DNA of 64,000 bases from Paenibacillus sp. SY21-1 (GCF_005222705.1 NZ_STGF01000009.1:124001-188000), one strand, 5' to 3'. Positions 51,851 to 60,582 are shown, numbered from the stretch's first letter. Translations and numbers: made by a program. The notes: generated from the sequence alone by a model not told the origin.

Positions 51851-52603
51851 CTGAGAGATTATAAATTGATTGCACTGGATATGGATGGAACGCTGCTGAA
51901 TGAGAGAACGGAAATTAGCGAACAAAATGCGGAATGGATTCAAAAGGCTTTGGAAGCGGGCATAACGGTAAGCTTCTCGACCGGGCGGGGCTTTCGCAGC
52001 GCCTTGCCGTTTGCAGAGCAGCTAAAGCTGGAGACGCCAATGATTACGGTGAACGGGGGAGAAATCTGGCATCAGCCGCATGTGCTTCACAAGCGGACGC
52101 TGCTCAGTCCCGTGTACGTGCAAAGGCTGCATGAGCTGGCGCTTGCGCATAGCGAGGTATGGTTCTGGGCTTATACGACCGAGGATATTTACAACAAGGA
52201 AAAATGGTTTGCTCCTTCCTCGGATTATGATCGGCATCATTGGCTAAAATTCGGTTATTATACGGAGGATGACGCGGCAAGAGAGCGAATTCTGGCTGAA
52301 GTGCAGGAGTGGAACGCCTTCGAGATTACGAACTCATCGCCCTGGAATCTTGAGCTGAATCCGCTTGGCGTATCGAAGGCAAGCGCGCTGCGGGAGCTTT
52401 GCACCCTTCTAGGCATCGAGATGTCTCAAGTCGTCGCCGTGGGCGACAGTCTGAATGATATTGCCGCGATACGCGAGGCGGGCCTTGGCGTAGCGATGGG
52501 CAATGCGCAGGAGGCCGTGAAGGAAGCGGCGGACGTAACGACGCTGACGAACGATGAGCATGGCGTTGCGGAAGCGATTAAGAGATACGTGCTGGAGGGA
52601 TGA
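51851..52603 (+). CDS. Cof-type HAD hydrolase, probable CTG start
   Basis: 250-aa phosphatase of the Cof/YidA HAD subfamily acting on small phosphorylated metabolites. HAD motifs: I in LIALDMDGTLL (nucleophile Asp near residue 9), II in FSTGRGF, III with the Lys of LGVSKASALREL, and IV in VAVGDSLNDIAAI. The start is unusual: AGGGAGG (51836-51842) lies 8 nt before CTG 51851, giving the expected N-terminus (L/M)RDYKLIALD. The next in-frame candidate, TTG 51866, is 23 nt from that site and would cut the family's first strand. The DUF456 gene begins 7 nt after the stop. Confidence 0.9.
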   Translation: MRDYKLIALDMDGTLLNERTEISEQNAEWIQKALEAGITVSFSTGRGFRSALPFAEQLKLETPMITVNGGEIWHQPHVLHKRTLLSPVYVQRLHELALAHSEVWFWAYTTEDIYNKEKWFAPSSDYDRHHWLKFGYYTEDDAARERILAEVQEWNAFEITNSSPWNLELNPLGVSKASALRELCTLLGIEMSQVVAVGDSLNDIAAIREAGLGVAMGNAQEAVKEAADVTTLTNDEHGVAEAIKRYVLEG

Positions 52604-52610
52604 GCGTAGC

Positions 52611-53093
52611 GTGGACATACTGGGCTGGAGTCTGATTGTCATATTGTTTGTCGTCGGCATGGCGGGCACAATCTATCCAATATTGCCTGGCGCGCTGGCG
52701 ATCTATGCGGCTTATTTCGTATATGGCTGGTTTTTCACCTTTAGCGAATTCGGCGTGTGGTTCTGGATCATTCAAACCTTGATCGTCGTTGTGCTGTTTA
52801 TCGCCGACTATGCGGTTAGCGCCTGGGGGGTCAAGCGGTTCGGCGGCTCCAGGGCATCGGTCATCGGCAGTACGATCGGCTTGATTTTGGGCCCGTTCGT
52901 AATCCCCGCTTTCGGCCTGGTGCTCGGGCCGTTTCTTGGCGCGATTATCGGCGAAATGATAGCGGGCGAGCCTGGCGACAAGGCGCTCAAGGTAGGCTTC
53001 GGCTCAGTCGTCGGCTTGTTTACAAGCGTTGTGGTCAAAATTATTTTACAATTGTTAATGATTGCGTTGTTTATTATTTGGCTCGTTTTCTAA
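52611..53093 (+). CDS. DUF456 membrane protein
   Basis: 160-aa small integral membrane protein with four to five hydrophobic segments. The DUF456 pattern is clear: GMAGTIYPILPGALAIYAAYFVYG near the start, DYAVSAWGVKRFGGSRASVIGSTIGLILGPF (about 66-97) and GPFLGAIIGEMIAG. Gly-rich paired repeats suggest re-entrant loops. Function unknown. The GTG at 52611 has GGAGGGA 10 nt upstream, inside the end of the HAD gene, so the two are coupled. Confidence 0.87.
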   Translation: MDILGWSLIVILFVVGMAGTIYPILPGALAIYAAYFVYGWFFTFSEFGVWFWIIQTLIVVVLFIADYAVSAWGVKRFGGSRASVIGSTIGLILGPFVIPAFGLVLGPFLGAIIGEMIAGEPGDKALKVGFGSVVGLFTSVVVKIILQLLMIALFIIWLVF

Positions 53094-53163
53094 ACTCGGA
53101 ACGAACCTTCGGCAAAGCTGAAAAACGCGAATTCCAAAAATAGGGAGAATCATACGGGACATC

Positions 53164-54801
53164 ATGCTGAAAAAAGACTCATTAATTAAAGGCACGCTGA
53201 TTCTCGCCGCTGCCGCGCTGATTGCGCGTTTTCTCGGGCTGTTCCAGCGTATTCCGCTCGACTACATGCTCGGCGAGGCCGGCCAAGGGGCCTTCAATCT
53301 CGCAAACTCCTGGTATTTGCTGCTGCTGACAGTAGCCACCGGCGGAATCCCGATCACGATCAGCAAAATGATCTCGCAGCGCTACGCGATGGGCAGACCG
53401 GAAGAGGCGAAGCAAATTTATAAGGCGGCATTGCTGTTCGGAGCGATCAGCGGTCTAGTGCTCGCTGCTTTTATGTTTGCGTTTGCGCCGCTTATCGCCA
53501 AGTTCGCCAAGGTTCCTAATGCGGTGATGGCTCTGCAGGCCATCGCGCCCGCGCTGCTGCTGTTCCCGGCAATTGCGATGACGCGCGGTTACTTCCAGGG
53601 AAGACAGCTTATGTCGGCCGGCGGCATTTCGCAAATTGTCGAGCAGATTCTGCGAATCATCGGCGGGATCGGCTTGGCGCTGATCATTCTCGGGCTTGGC
53701 TACGGAGACGATTGGGGAGCGGCAGCCATCGCATTCGGCAGCGTGTTCGGGAGCATCGGCGCATTCGGCGTGATGCTTTGGTTTGCGAGAAAGCTCAAGC
53801 GGCAAGATGCGGCCGAGAAGCCGCCGCTTATTCAGACCCACCGGAAAAAAAGCGCTTCGGCAAGCGCTCCTTTGAAATTCAGGACTATTTACCGGGAAAT
53901 ATTCACCATGTCGATTCCGGCTGTCGTTACGGCTATGACGGTGCAATTTCTTTATTTGTTTGATATGGCGGTTTTCAAACGGATTACCAGCTATGACGAG
54001 TCTGTCATGGATATTGTGTATGCGAACTATTCAACAAAGGCGTTTTCGCTGGCTGGCATTCCGCCTATTTTGGCGATAGCGCTTGGGGCCTCGATCATTC
54101 CGGTTATTTCATCCGCCTATGCGCTAAAAAATATGGGCGAGGTAGAGCGCCAGTCCTCACTGGTCATGCGTATCGTCTGCTTTACGGGAGTACCGGTCGC
54201 CTTGTTGATGACAGTAGCCGCCTATTCCATTACAGGCCTGCTGTTCAAGGATACCGGTGGAAGCGGCGCCGTTGCTCTGCTCACGATCGGCACCATCTTT
54301 CAAATTACGATGATGACGACCAATTCCATTCTGTATGGGATGGACAAGCCGCGATTGCCGATGCTTCACACCTTTGTCGGCTTCGCCATGAAGGTTGCGC
54401 TGACGCTTGCGCTGGCTCCATCGCTTGGGGTATACGGATTAATTATCAGCTCATCCATTTGCTTTATAGCGATTACCTTGCTAAACTTCCGCACCATAGG
54501 GCGCGAAGTGAAGCTTAATGTGCTGGGACGCCGCTGGCTGCCGTATATGCTGGCGATCGTCATTCCGGCGGCAGCGGGCTGGGGTATGGAGAATGCCGTT
54601 CTCTCCTGGACGGCAGACTGGGCTCCCAAGCTTTCTTATTTTGCTGCGAGCTGCTGCACGGCGCTTGTGGTGGGTGGCCTCTACATGCTGCTTCTTGCAG
54701 CTCTCAAGGTCATATCGCCGGAGGACATCCGCTCGTTCCCGGGTCCGATCCGCAAGCCGCTTGGGATGCTTCTAAAGCCCTTTTACAGAAAAGCCATGTA
54801 A
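53164..54801 (+). CDS. MOP-superfamily flippase (MurJ/SpoVB-like polysaccharide exporter)
   Basis: 545-aa membrane protein with about 14 hydrophobic segments. It starts MLKKDSLIKGTLILAAAALIARFLG followed by RIPLDYMLGEAGQGAFNLANSWY, the pattern of the YtgP/SpoVB group that moves lipid-linked wall precursors across the membrane. ITISKMISQRYAMGR and TRGYFQGRQLMSAGGISQIVEQILR are further shared motifs. In Bacillus, YtgP is MurJ and SpoVB acts in cortex synthesis; sequence alone does not decide between them. The ribosome site is weak. A terminator follows at 54836. Confidence 0.88.
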   Translation: MLKKDSLIKGTLILAAAALIARFLGLFQRIPLDYMLGEAGQGAFNLANSWYLLLLTVATGGIPITISKMISQRYAMGRPEEAKQIYKAALLFGAISGLVLAAFMFAFAPLIAKFAKVPNAVMALQAIAPALLLFPAIAMTRGYFQGRQLMSAGGISQIVEQILRIIGGIGLALIILGLGYGDDWGAAAIAFGSVFGSIGAFGVMLWFARKLKRQDAAEKPPLIQTHRKKSASASAPLKFRTIYREIFTMSIPAVVTAMTVQFLYLFDMAVFKRITSYDESVMDIVYANYSTKAFSLAGIPPILAIALGASIIPVISSAYALKNMGEVERQSSLVMRIVCFTGVPVALLMTVAAYSITGLLFKDTGGSGAVALLTIGTIFQITMMTTNSILYGMDKPRLPMLHTFVGFAMKVALTLALAPSLGVYGLIISSSICFIAITLLNFRTIGREVKLNVLGRRWLPYMLAIVIPAAAGWGMENAVLSWTADWAPKLSYFAASCCTALVVGGLYMLLLAALKVISPEDIRSFPGPIRKPLGMLLKPFYRKAM

Positions 54802-54835
54802 GGAAACCAACTGCCGCAATCGGTAGCTGCGCGCT

Positions 54836-54862
54836 AAGCGCCTCATCCCCGAGGCGCTTTTT
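54836..54862 (+). terminator. Terminator of the flippase gene
   Basis: AAGCGCCTC pairs with GAGGCGCTT over a 6-nt loop, followed by T5. Confidence 0.9.
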
Positions 54863-54987
54863 CTGTTGCTTGTATAGCGATAGAACCAGTGCCTTCCATA
54901 CATTTACAAGAGTTAAACGCTACTGTACAATGAATACAGAAAACTAGGTTAATAGAGTTATCATTTTACGTTTAAGGAGTTGTTGGG

Positions 54988-56643
54988 TTGAGAAACTGGT
55001 GGGGGAATAAAGGAAGAGTAGCTGCGCTGCTTCTGGCGTTTACGCTTGTGTTTGTTGCAGGCTGTCAGGCAGTATCTGGAGTCGACTTTAACAAGGTGCT
55101 TAAAAATGCGCTTAAAGTAACATCCAGCGAGAGCGCGCAAACGGTAGAGTTCAAGCTTCAATTGGATGAGGAACTGCTAGCCGAATTGCCGGAGGAGGAG
55201 CAGTCGCTGATCAAGCTGTTTGCCTCGGTCAAGCTGCAGCTCGAGGACGTGCTCGCACAGGATGCAGACCATTTATCGCTGAAAGGCAATTTGACGCTGG
55301 GCAATGCGAAGAGCATCGGCTTCGCTCTGCAAATATCGGACGAACAGGCCGTATTGAAGCTCGATGGCGCAAAGCAGCCGTTCGTGCTGGCTATGGATAG
55401 CGAAAGCCTGTTGGGCATGGCCGGAATGGAGTCCGAGCCGACAGCTTCGACGATGGACGAAGCTACGCTTACGTCGATTGGGCATGAGCTGATTGATGCC
55501 TTTGGTTCCTATATTATTGACAATCTGCCTAACGCAGAGCGTTTGACGGTTAAGCCCGCGGTTGAATCCATTAACGGAGAATCCGTATCGCTCATGCATG
55601 TTCATGTGGAGCTGGACGGTCCCGAGCTGTGGACGCTGGTGAATAAGTATGTGGACGCGCTCGTTGCCGACCGTCAAGGGCTTGAGGCGATGATCAGCGG
55701 CGTTTTTGATATTTTAGAAAAAAATCCGGATGTATGGGCAGCAGCGGGCGAGGTTAACCCATTCGAGGACCCGGAGCTTGACGCGCCGACTCTGGATGAA
55801 ACAAAGGCATCGGCAGCAGAGGAAATTGCCGGTATGCTGGTGGAATTGCAGGAGGAGCTTCGTGCCGCAAGCGAAGATGATCAGGAAATGATCAACGAGC
55901 TGTTCCATAAAGATTTGTCGATTAAGGCGAACATGTATGTCGACGGCAAGCTGGACATTCGCAAGCAGCAATTGGAGGTCAACTATACCTTCCCTGTGTA
56001 CGAGCCGGAGGAGCTTGAGCAAGAAGAGCTGCCCGAGGACGAGGAGTACGATTATACGGAAGAGTATTTCTATTCCGAGCAGTGGGTTAAAGGCTTCTCG
56101 CTTACAATGGAGAATGTGTACTGGAACGTCAACGGAGCGGTAAAGGCCGAAGCCCCTGTTGCGGGTGCGGACGCGCTTCCGGTTGAAGAGCTGCTTGAAA
56201 TGCAAGGCTATCAGGTGCTGAAGCAGTTTGATGACTCTTCCGTCGTATACGACTTGCTTAAAAATCAATTCGAGCTGAATAAACAAACGGTGAACTGGTA
56301 TCCGTTCTCGTATGGCAATCCGGCCATCCTCACGCCAAGCTACATTACCATTATTCCGTTAAGGGATACAGCGGATCAGCTTGGAGCACAGCTGACATAC
56401 GACAAACAGTCGAAGAGCATGAAGCTGCTTGATGAAGCGACAAATACGACAATCAGTCTGAAGCTGAACAGCAATAAAGCGACGGTTAACGGACAGGCTG
56501 TGGAGTGGTCCTTCCCTGTCACTTCCATTGACGGCGTCACTTATGTTCCGGCCAGAGACTTGGCCAAGGCGCTACAGGCAAAGATTAGCTGGGAGCCTTA
56601 TTACGAAGATGAGAAAGTATTTGTGCTTGAACGGGAACTATAA
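54988..56643 (+). CDS. Lipoprotein with C-terminal copper-amine-oxidase-N-like domain
   Basis: 551-aa lipoprotein. A lipobox in FVFVAGCQAV (Cys near residue 26) is followed by a long acidic region (about 30-440) rich in Glu, Asp and Leu, with a very acidic stretch (PEELEQEELPEDEEYDYTEEYF, about 338-359). The C-terminus (about 445-551) is one or two copies of the stalk-like repeat: PSYITIIPLRDTADQLGAQL and ITSIDGVTYVPARDLAKALQ-like segments. In Paenibacillus such domains are common on surface proteins and have no known copper or amine chemistry. The start is TTG at 54988 with AAGGAG 9 nt upstream. Ligand unknown. Confidence 0.8.
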   Translation: MRNWWGNKGRVAALLLAFTLVFVAGCQAVSGVDFNKVLKNALKVTSSESAQTVEFKLQLDEELLAELPEEEQSLIKLFASVKLQLEDVLAQDADHLSLKGNLTLGNAKSIGFALQISDEQAVLKLDGAKQPFVLAMDSESLLGMAGMESEPTASTMDEATLTSIGHELIDAFGSYIIDNLPNAERLTVKPAVESINGESVSLMHVHVELDGPELWTLVNKYVDALVADRQGLEAMISGVFDILEKNPDVWAAAGEVNPFEDPELDAPTLDETKASAAEEIAGMLVELQEELRAASEDDQEMINELFHKDLSIKANMYVDGKLDIRKQQLEVNYTFPVYEPEELEQEELPEDEEYDYTEEYFYSEQWVKGFSLTMENVYWNVNGAVKAEAPVAGADALPVEELLEMQGYQVLKQFDDSSVVYDLLKNQFELNKQTVNWYPFSYGNPAILTPSYITIIPLRDTADQLGAQLTYDKQSKSMKLLDEATNTTISLKLNSNKATVNGQAVEWSFPVTSIDGVTYVPARDLAKALQAKISWEPYYEDEKVFVLEREL

Positions 56644-56672
56644 GTTCAACTTCGACATGCAAGAGGTGCTAA

Positions 56673-57020
56673 ATGGACAAACTAACGACAGACGGCGGAT
56701 TCCGCGAGGCGATTGGCGAGGATAGGCTTTCGGTTGTCGTCTTTAAAACAACATGGTGCAAGGATTGTCATTTTATTGACCCGTTCATGCCCGACCTTAT
56801 TCGCGATTATGAAGGCAAGGTCGCTTTTTATGAGATTGACCGGGACGATTTGCCTGATCTATGCTCCGAACTGAACATTCTTGGCATTCCCAGCTTTATC
56901 GCATTCCGGCATGGACAAGAGCTCGTTCGCTTCGTTAGCAAGCTGCGCAAAACGCGCGAGGAAATTGAACAATTCGTTGATCGGGCCATACAGGTTAGCG
57001 ATGCATTAACGTCCAAATAG
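56673..57020 (+). CDS. Thioredoxin-family protein (YtpP-like)
   Basis: 115-aa cytoplasmic thioredoxin-fold protein. The active-site motif is WCKDC (about residues 28-32: TTWCKDCHFIDP) instead of the classical WCGPC. The conserved cis-Pro lies in ILGIPSFIAFRHG (about 70). There is no signal peptide. The YtpP type of small thioredoxin is widespread in Firmicutes and related proteins are linked to bacillithiol or disulfide exchange. AAGAGG lies about 10 nt before the ATG; the gene is 29 nt after the lipoprotein gene and followed by a terminator. Confidence 0.87.
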   Translation: MDKLTTDGGFREAIGEDRLSVVVFKTTWCKDCHFIDPFMPDLIRDYEGKVAFYEIDRDDLPDLCSELNILGIPSFIAFRHGQELVRFVSKLRKTREEIEQFVDRAIQVSDALTSK

Positions 57021-57026
57021 AGGGGA

Positions 57027-57075
57027 AACCCGCGCTCGAACGGTATGAAGCCGCTTTGGGCGCGGGCTTTCGTTT
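57027..57075 (+). terminator. Terminator after the thioredoxin-like gene
   Basis: AACCCGCGC pairs with GCGCGGGCTT across a 24-nt loop with a short inner pairing, followed by a modest T-run. Confidence 0.72.
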
Positions 57076-57231
57076 AAGGAAGTTAACCAATTCGGCGCGG
57101 AAGTGTCACATTTTCAACATGGCTTTTGCCAAATGTTATGGCTATAATTGAACTGTTGCTGACGGCTAAAGGTTGAAAAAGCTCAAAATCTGTCGTTTGC
57201 ACTATTCATATTGAAACTAGGTGATTCTAAC

Positions 57232-58155
57232 ATGGTAACGAAACGGTTTCGCGTGCTGGCCATTATTACGTTTATCGGCATGCTGATTGTGCTGCTTGGC
57301 GGAGCGCTCGTAACGAATACGGAATCCGGCCGCGGCTGCGGCGATGATTGGCCGCTATGCCACGGCAAGTTTATTCCCGCTTATACGCTTGAATCGATGA
57401 TTGAATATATGCATCGCTTAACAAGCGGCATTGTCGGGCTACTGGTGCTTGCAACGGTTATTTCGGTATTTCTGAAATACAGAGCCAATAAAACCGCCTA
57501 CAAGGAACCGATGTTCTATACAGCCGGCGCCCTTCTGTTCACGATCATTCAAGCGTTATTGGGAGCTGCGGCAGTCAAATGGTATCAGTCCCCTCCCGTT
57601 ATGGCTATTCATTTCGGCATTTCGTTGATTGCCGTCGCTTTTACCCTGTTGCTTGTCATTTGGACGTATCGGGCGAAGCGCGGCGTTCCACCCGTTTATA
57701 CGGTACCGAGATCGGTTTTCTCACGGGTGCTTGCTCTTGCCGTATATTTGTACGTTGTTGTCTATCTGGGTGCATTTTTGCGGCATACGGACTCGGGCGG
57801 CGGTTGTCTGGACTGGCCGCTATGCAATGGACAAGTTATACCGGAAATGGGCGGCGCCGCCGGGCTGGTCTTTATTCACCGCGTCGCAGCGCTTATTCTG
57901 GGAATCAGCCTTGTGCTTCTGTACCTGCACATCCGCAAAGTGAGCAATCCGGAGGCGGGACTTACCAAATCGGCAGGCTGGGCGGTCGTGCTTGTGTTTA
58001 CGCAAGTTATGAGCGGCGCGCTGCTTACGTGGACGATTACGAATGAAGATGTATTTATTTTTACGAATTTGCTGCATAACTTGATCGTAACTGCTCTTTT
58101 TAGCATTATCGCCGACGTGCTCGTTCGTTCTTGGCGCTTCAGCCGTCGCACATGA
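57232..58155 (+). CDS. ctaA: Heme A synthase
   Basis: 307-aa membrane enzyme oxidising heme O to heme A for aa3-type oxidases. Eight membrane helices; heme-ligand histidines are in YMHRLTSG, AIHFGISL, VFIHRVAAL and LLHNLIV. The two external cysteine-pair loops typical of Bacillus CtaA are present: RGCGDDWPLC (about residues 35-44) and GGCLDWPLC (about 188-196). The ATG at 57232 has AGGTGATT 5 nt upstream. It stands apart from ctaB (about 18 kb away here), whereas in B. subtilis the two are divergent neighbours. A hairpin at 58163-58189 follows. Confidence 0.95.
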   Translation: MVTKRFRVLAIITFIGMLIVLLGGALVTNTESGRGCGDDWPLCHGKFIPAYTLESMIEYMHRLTSGIVGLLVLATVISVFLKYRANKTAYKEPMFYTAGALLFTIIQALLGAAAVKWYQSPPVMAIHFGISLIAVAFTLLLVIWTYRAKRGVPPVYTVPRSVFSRVLALAVYLYVVVYLGAFLRHTDSGGGCLDWPLCNGQVIPEMGGAAGLVFIHRVAALILGISLVLLYLHIRKVSNPEAGLTKSAGWAVVLVFTQVMSGALLTWTITNEDVFIFTNLLHNLIVTALFSIIADVLVRSWRFSRRT

Positions 58156-58162
58156 TCATGCT

Positions 58163-58189
58163 CGCCCCGCCCGCTTTGCGAGCGGGGCG
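58163..58189 (+). terminator. GC-rich hairpin after ctaA
   Basis: CGCCCCGC pairs with GCGGGGCG over an 11-nt loop. The following T-tract is weak (CATTCTATTTTTA), so termination may be partial. Confidence 0.65.
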
Positions 58190-58222
58190 TCATTCTATTT
58201 TTAGGTAAAGGAGAATACGCGG

Positions 58223-58930
58223 ATGCTGCGATCACTGTTCAATGAACAACCAAGAGCTGCGGAAGGGACACTCGCAGAAACGTTTCGTGCGATGGAGCAG
58301 TTCGCTTCCCTGCTGTCTAAACGTATCGAAGCGGGCGAGGATCGCGACTATAAGCTGCGCAAGTTTGAAATTTGGACGCTTGGCTTGCAGGCGGCGCTCG
58401 ATGAGCTGGAACAGAGCCATTACGCGGCTTTGCGCTATCAGAAGCTGATATCGTCCGTTTCAGTCAAGCAAATGACAGATACCGAACGAATGAATTATAA
58501 TCGATATATCTATTATGATAAAAATGGTTTTATCCGCGTTTTTTCCCTGCTGGACAAGCTGGGCACACTGCTGAATGAGCTGCTTGGCATGCGAACGGAG
58601 CGTGTAAAAGCCCACTTTTCCTATTTCACGGTTTTGCGTGTCATGCGGGAGCGCAAGGCTCATCCGGAGCTTACCTGGAAGCTGAACGACGTGAAGGAGA
58701 AGTACAAGGAAGCGATCGGGCGCTTGCGGAAGCGGAGAAATACGGAAATTCATTATATGAATTCCGAAATGCACGATGATTTGATCCAAAGCCAACGTAT
58801 GTATGGAGCCGAAATATATTTGGAGAACGTTGCCGAGCAATCGGGCGATCTGACATGCGGCCTGCAGATGGCGATGGAGTCGCTGCGGCTTACCTTTCAA
58901 TATGCATGCGTTCTCATGAGGAAAAAATAA
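58223..58930 (+). CDS. HEPN-domain protein (Cthe_2314-like)
   Basis: 235-aa all-helical soluble protein. The HEPN hallmark RN-x3-H is present as RRNTEIHY (about residue 174-181), preceded by a charged helix (LTWKLNDVKEKYKEAIGRLRKR). The N-terminal part is a helical bundle with a KLRKFEIWTLGLQAALDELEQSHYAALRY segment. It resembles the Cthe_2314 HEPN family of Firmicutes. HEPN proteins are often RNases or toxin-antitoxin and abortive-infection components, but no nucleotidyltransferase partner adjoins it here, so a housekeeping role is equally possible. AAAGGAG lies about 11 nt before the ATG. The SDR gene follows after 27 nt. Confidence 0.75.
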   Translation: MLRSLFNEQPRAAEGTLAETFRAMEQFASLLSKRIEAGEDRDYKLRKFEIWTLGLQAALDELEQSHYAALRYQKLISSVSVKQMTDTERMNYNRYIYYDKNGFIRVFSLLDKLGTLLNELLGMRTERVKAHFSYFTVLRVMRERKAHPELTWKLNDVKEKYKEAIGRLRKRRNTEIHYMNSEMHDDLIQSQRMYGAEIYLENVAEQSGDLTCGLQMAMESLRLTFQYACVLMRKK

Positions 58931-58957
58931 CCATCTTTCCTGGGAGGAGACGGTTTC

Positions 58958-59737
58958 GTGGAGCTAAAGGGGAAAACGGCATTAGTGACAGGCAGCGCCA
59001 AGGGGCTGGGCAAACGGACGGCGCTCCAGCTTGCCGAACAAGGCTGCCGTTTGATAATTAATTACCGGGAAAGCGGGCCGGAAGCAGAACTGGTCAAACG
59101 TCAAATTGAACAGCTTGGCGGCGAGGCGATTACGGTCCAGGCGGACATTACGGAGACGGCAGGTGTGGAGAAGCTGGCGGAAGTAGCGGAAAGCTGGTCA
59201 GGCGGTGTTGACATACTCGTCAACAATGCCGGACCGTTTGTCCGCAAGCGCAAGCTGTTTAGCGAATATGACGAGGAGACGATTATAAGGCTGCTTCACG
59301 GAAACCTGTTAAGCGTTATGCTGCTGGACCACAAGCTCCTGCCTCATATGCGCGAGCGGGGCTGGGGCCGCATTATCCATTTTGGGTTCGGCCACGCCAA
59401 TGAGGCCCGGGCTTGGCCGCATCGCGCGGTATATGCCGCTGCCAAGACGGGGCTGGTATCGTTCACCAAGTCGCTTGCCGTAGAGGAAGCGCCAAACGGC
59501 ATAACCGTCAATCTGATCGGGCCGGGAGATATTCGAGGAGATAACAAGGAACGCTCCATCAGCGAGGTTATGCATGAGCATGATCTGGATTCTCCGGTCG
59601 GTCGTCCTGGCGCCGGCGAGGACGTAGCTCGCGTTGTATTATTCCTGTGCCAGTCGGACTCCGCCTTTTTGACAGGCAACGTGATCGACGTAACCGGCGG
59701 CTTCGACCCGATCCGAGCGAACATCAAGGGCATGTAG
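58958..59737 (+). CDS. Short-chain dehydrogenase/reductase with altered catalytic Ser
   Basis: 259-aa Rossmann-fold oxidoreductase (FabG-like). The cofactor loop TGSAKGLGKRTALQLAE, NNAG (LVNNAGPFVRK) and the catalytic YxxxK (VYAAAKTG) are intact. The usual Ser of the IINIS(S) strand is replaced: the strand reads IIHFGFGHANEARAW, with Phe or Gly where Ser stands. Either a different residue compensates or the enzyme has another role. The C-terminal part LTGNVIDVTGGFDP is normal. The GTG at 58958 has GGGAGGAG upstream. It is 27 nt behind the HEPN gene and probably co-transcribed. Confidence 0.87.
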   Translation: MELKGKTALVTGSAKGLGKRTALQLAEQGCRLIINYRESGPEAELVKRQIEQLGGEAITVQADITETAGVEKLAEVAESWSGGVDILVNNAGPFVRKRKLFSEYDEETIIRLLHGNLLSVMLLDHKLLPHMRERGWGRIIHFGFGHANEARAWPHRAVYAAAKTGLVSFTKSLAVEEAPNGITVNLIGPGDIRGDNKERSISEVMHEHDLDSPVGRPGAGEDVARVVLFLCQSDSAFLTGNVIDVTGGFDPIRANIKGM

Positions 59738-59791
59738 CGGTCCGTTGATTCCGCGCTCCGTTTTAGGTAAAAATAGCCGGCCTATGACAAA

Positions 59792-59851
59792 AAGAGTCTT
59801 GCCTTGCGGATGGAGCGCTGCTCCAGCCGGTTCAGGCAAGACTCTTCTTCC
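59792..59851. terminator. Terminator after the SDR gene
   Basis: AAGAGTCTTGCCT pairs with AGGCAAGACTCTT; the loop holds an inner GGAGC/GCTCC stem. A- and T-rich flanks follow. Confidence 0.85.
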
Positions 59852-59903
59852 AACTAGAAGAAAGTATACGTTTCACATGCGTATTCCGCCAGTGCAAAAC
59901 GTC

Positions 59904-59938
59904 AGCGGCTGCCGACACATTGAGTGGCGGCAGCCGCT
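59904..59938 (-). terminator. Hairpin, terminator of the NifU-like gene
   Basis: AGCGGCTGCCG pairs with CGGCAGCCGCT. On the minus strand it is followed by GACGTTTTGC. It lies 39 nt past the stop of the NifU-like gene. Confidence 0.72.
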
Positions 59939-59977
59939 TAACGATGATTAAAGGCCGCCGGCCCCGTCATACGTTTC

Positions 59978-60223
59978 TTAGAATACTTGAACGACTTCAA
60001 CGACGCCGTCTACTTCTTCAAGCAGCGCGCGCTCAATACCGGCTTTAAGTGTAATTGTCGAGCTAGGGCAGCTACCGCATGCACCCATCAGGCGCAGCTT
60101 GATAATGCCATCCTCTACATCAACAAGTTCCACGTCGCCGCCGTCGCGTTGCAGGAACGGACGAAGCTTATCCAGCACGTCAAGAACTTCATCGTACATG
60201 GTGTCTTGTGTTTGTTCACTCAT
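59978..60223 (-). CDS. yutI: NifU-like Fe-S scaffold protein (YutI)
   Basis: 81-aa NifU C-terminal domain protein that carries or transfers Fe-S clusters. The cluster ligands are in [21 protein letters not shown] (CxxC, about residues 49-52), preceded by [19 protein letters not shown]. Stand-alone NFU proteins of this size are typical of Bacillales. It is divergent from yuzB, and an A-type carrier (YutM-like) lies 3 kb away, so Fe-S functions cluster here. A minus-strand TATAAT (60247-60252) is the probable -10. Confidence 0.94.
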   Translation of the reverse strand: MSEQTQDTMYDEVLDVLDKLRPFLQRDGGDVELVDVEDGIIKLRLMGACGSCPSSTITLKAGIERALLEEVDGVVEVVQVF

Positions 60224-60309
60224 TGCAATCAGCTCCCTTCTCCCCTATTATAGTACAAAGCAAAGCAATTGAAAATGGATAGTAACTGAGTAAAGTTGGG
60301 TGAAGCCAA

Positions 60310-60582
60310 ATGTTTAAACCGATGATTGAATTTTGTGCAGGCAATATGCATCATGGAACGGATCAAATCATGCAGCGCTTCGAGCAGGACGAGCGCTTCG
60401 AGGTAGTCGAATACGGCTGTCTCGGCAATTGCGGCGAATGTTATTTAAACCCGTTCGCACTTGTGGACGGCGCGATTGTCTCGGCGGAAACGGCCGATGA
60501 GCTGTATGATCAAGTGCTGAAGGCGCTGGATCAGCAAAAAGCGGATCAACAGGCGCTGGATAAGCTGCTGGACGATATGTAG
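60310..60582 (+). CDS. yuzB: DUF1450 family protein (YuzB)
   Basis: 90-aa soluble protein. PMIEFCAGNMHHG at the N-terminus and the cysteine cluster YGCLGNCGECYLNPFALVDG (about residues 35-54) define the YuzB/DUF1450 family, probably a small thiol or iron-sulfur-associated protein of unknown activity. The C-terminal Lys/Gln-rich extension (LDQQKADQQALDKLLDDM) is longer than in Bacillus YuzB. GGGTGA precedes the ATG. Its neighbours yutI and yutJ match the Bacillus order yutI-yuzB-yutJ. Confidence 0.9.
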   Translation: MFKPMIEFCAGNMHHGTDQIMQRFEQDERFEVVEYGCLGNCGECYLNPFALVDGAIVSAETADELYDQVLKALDQQKADQQALDKLLDDM

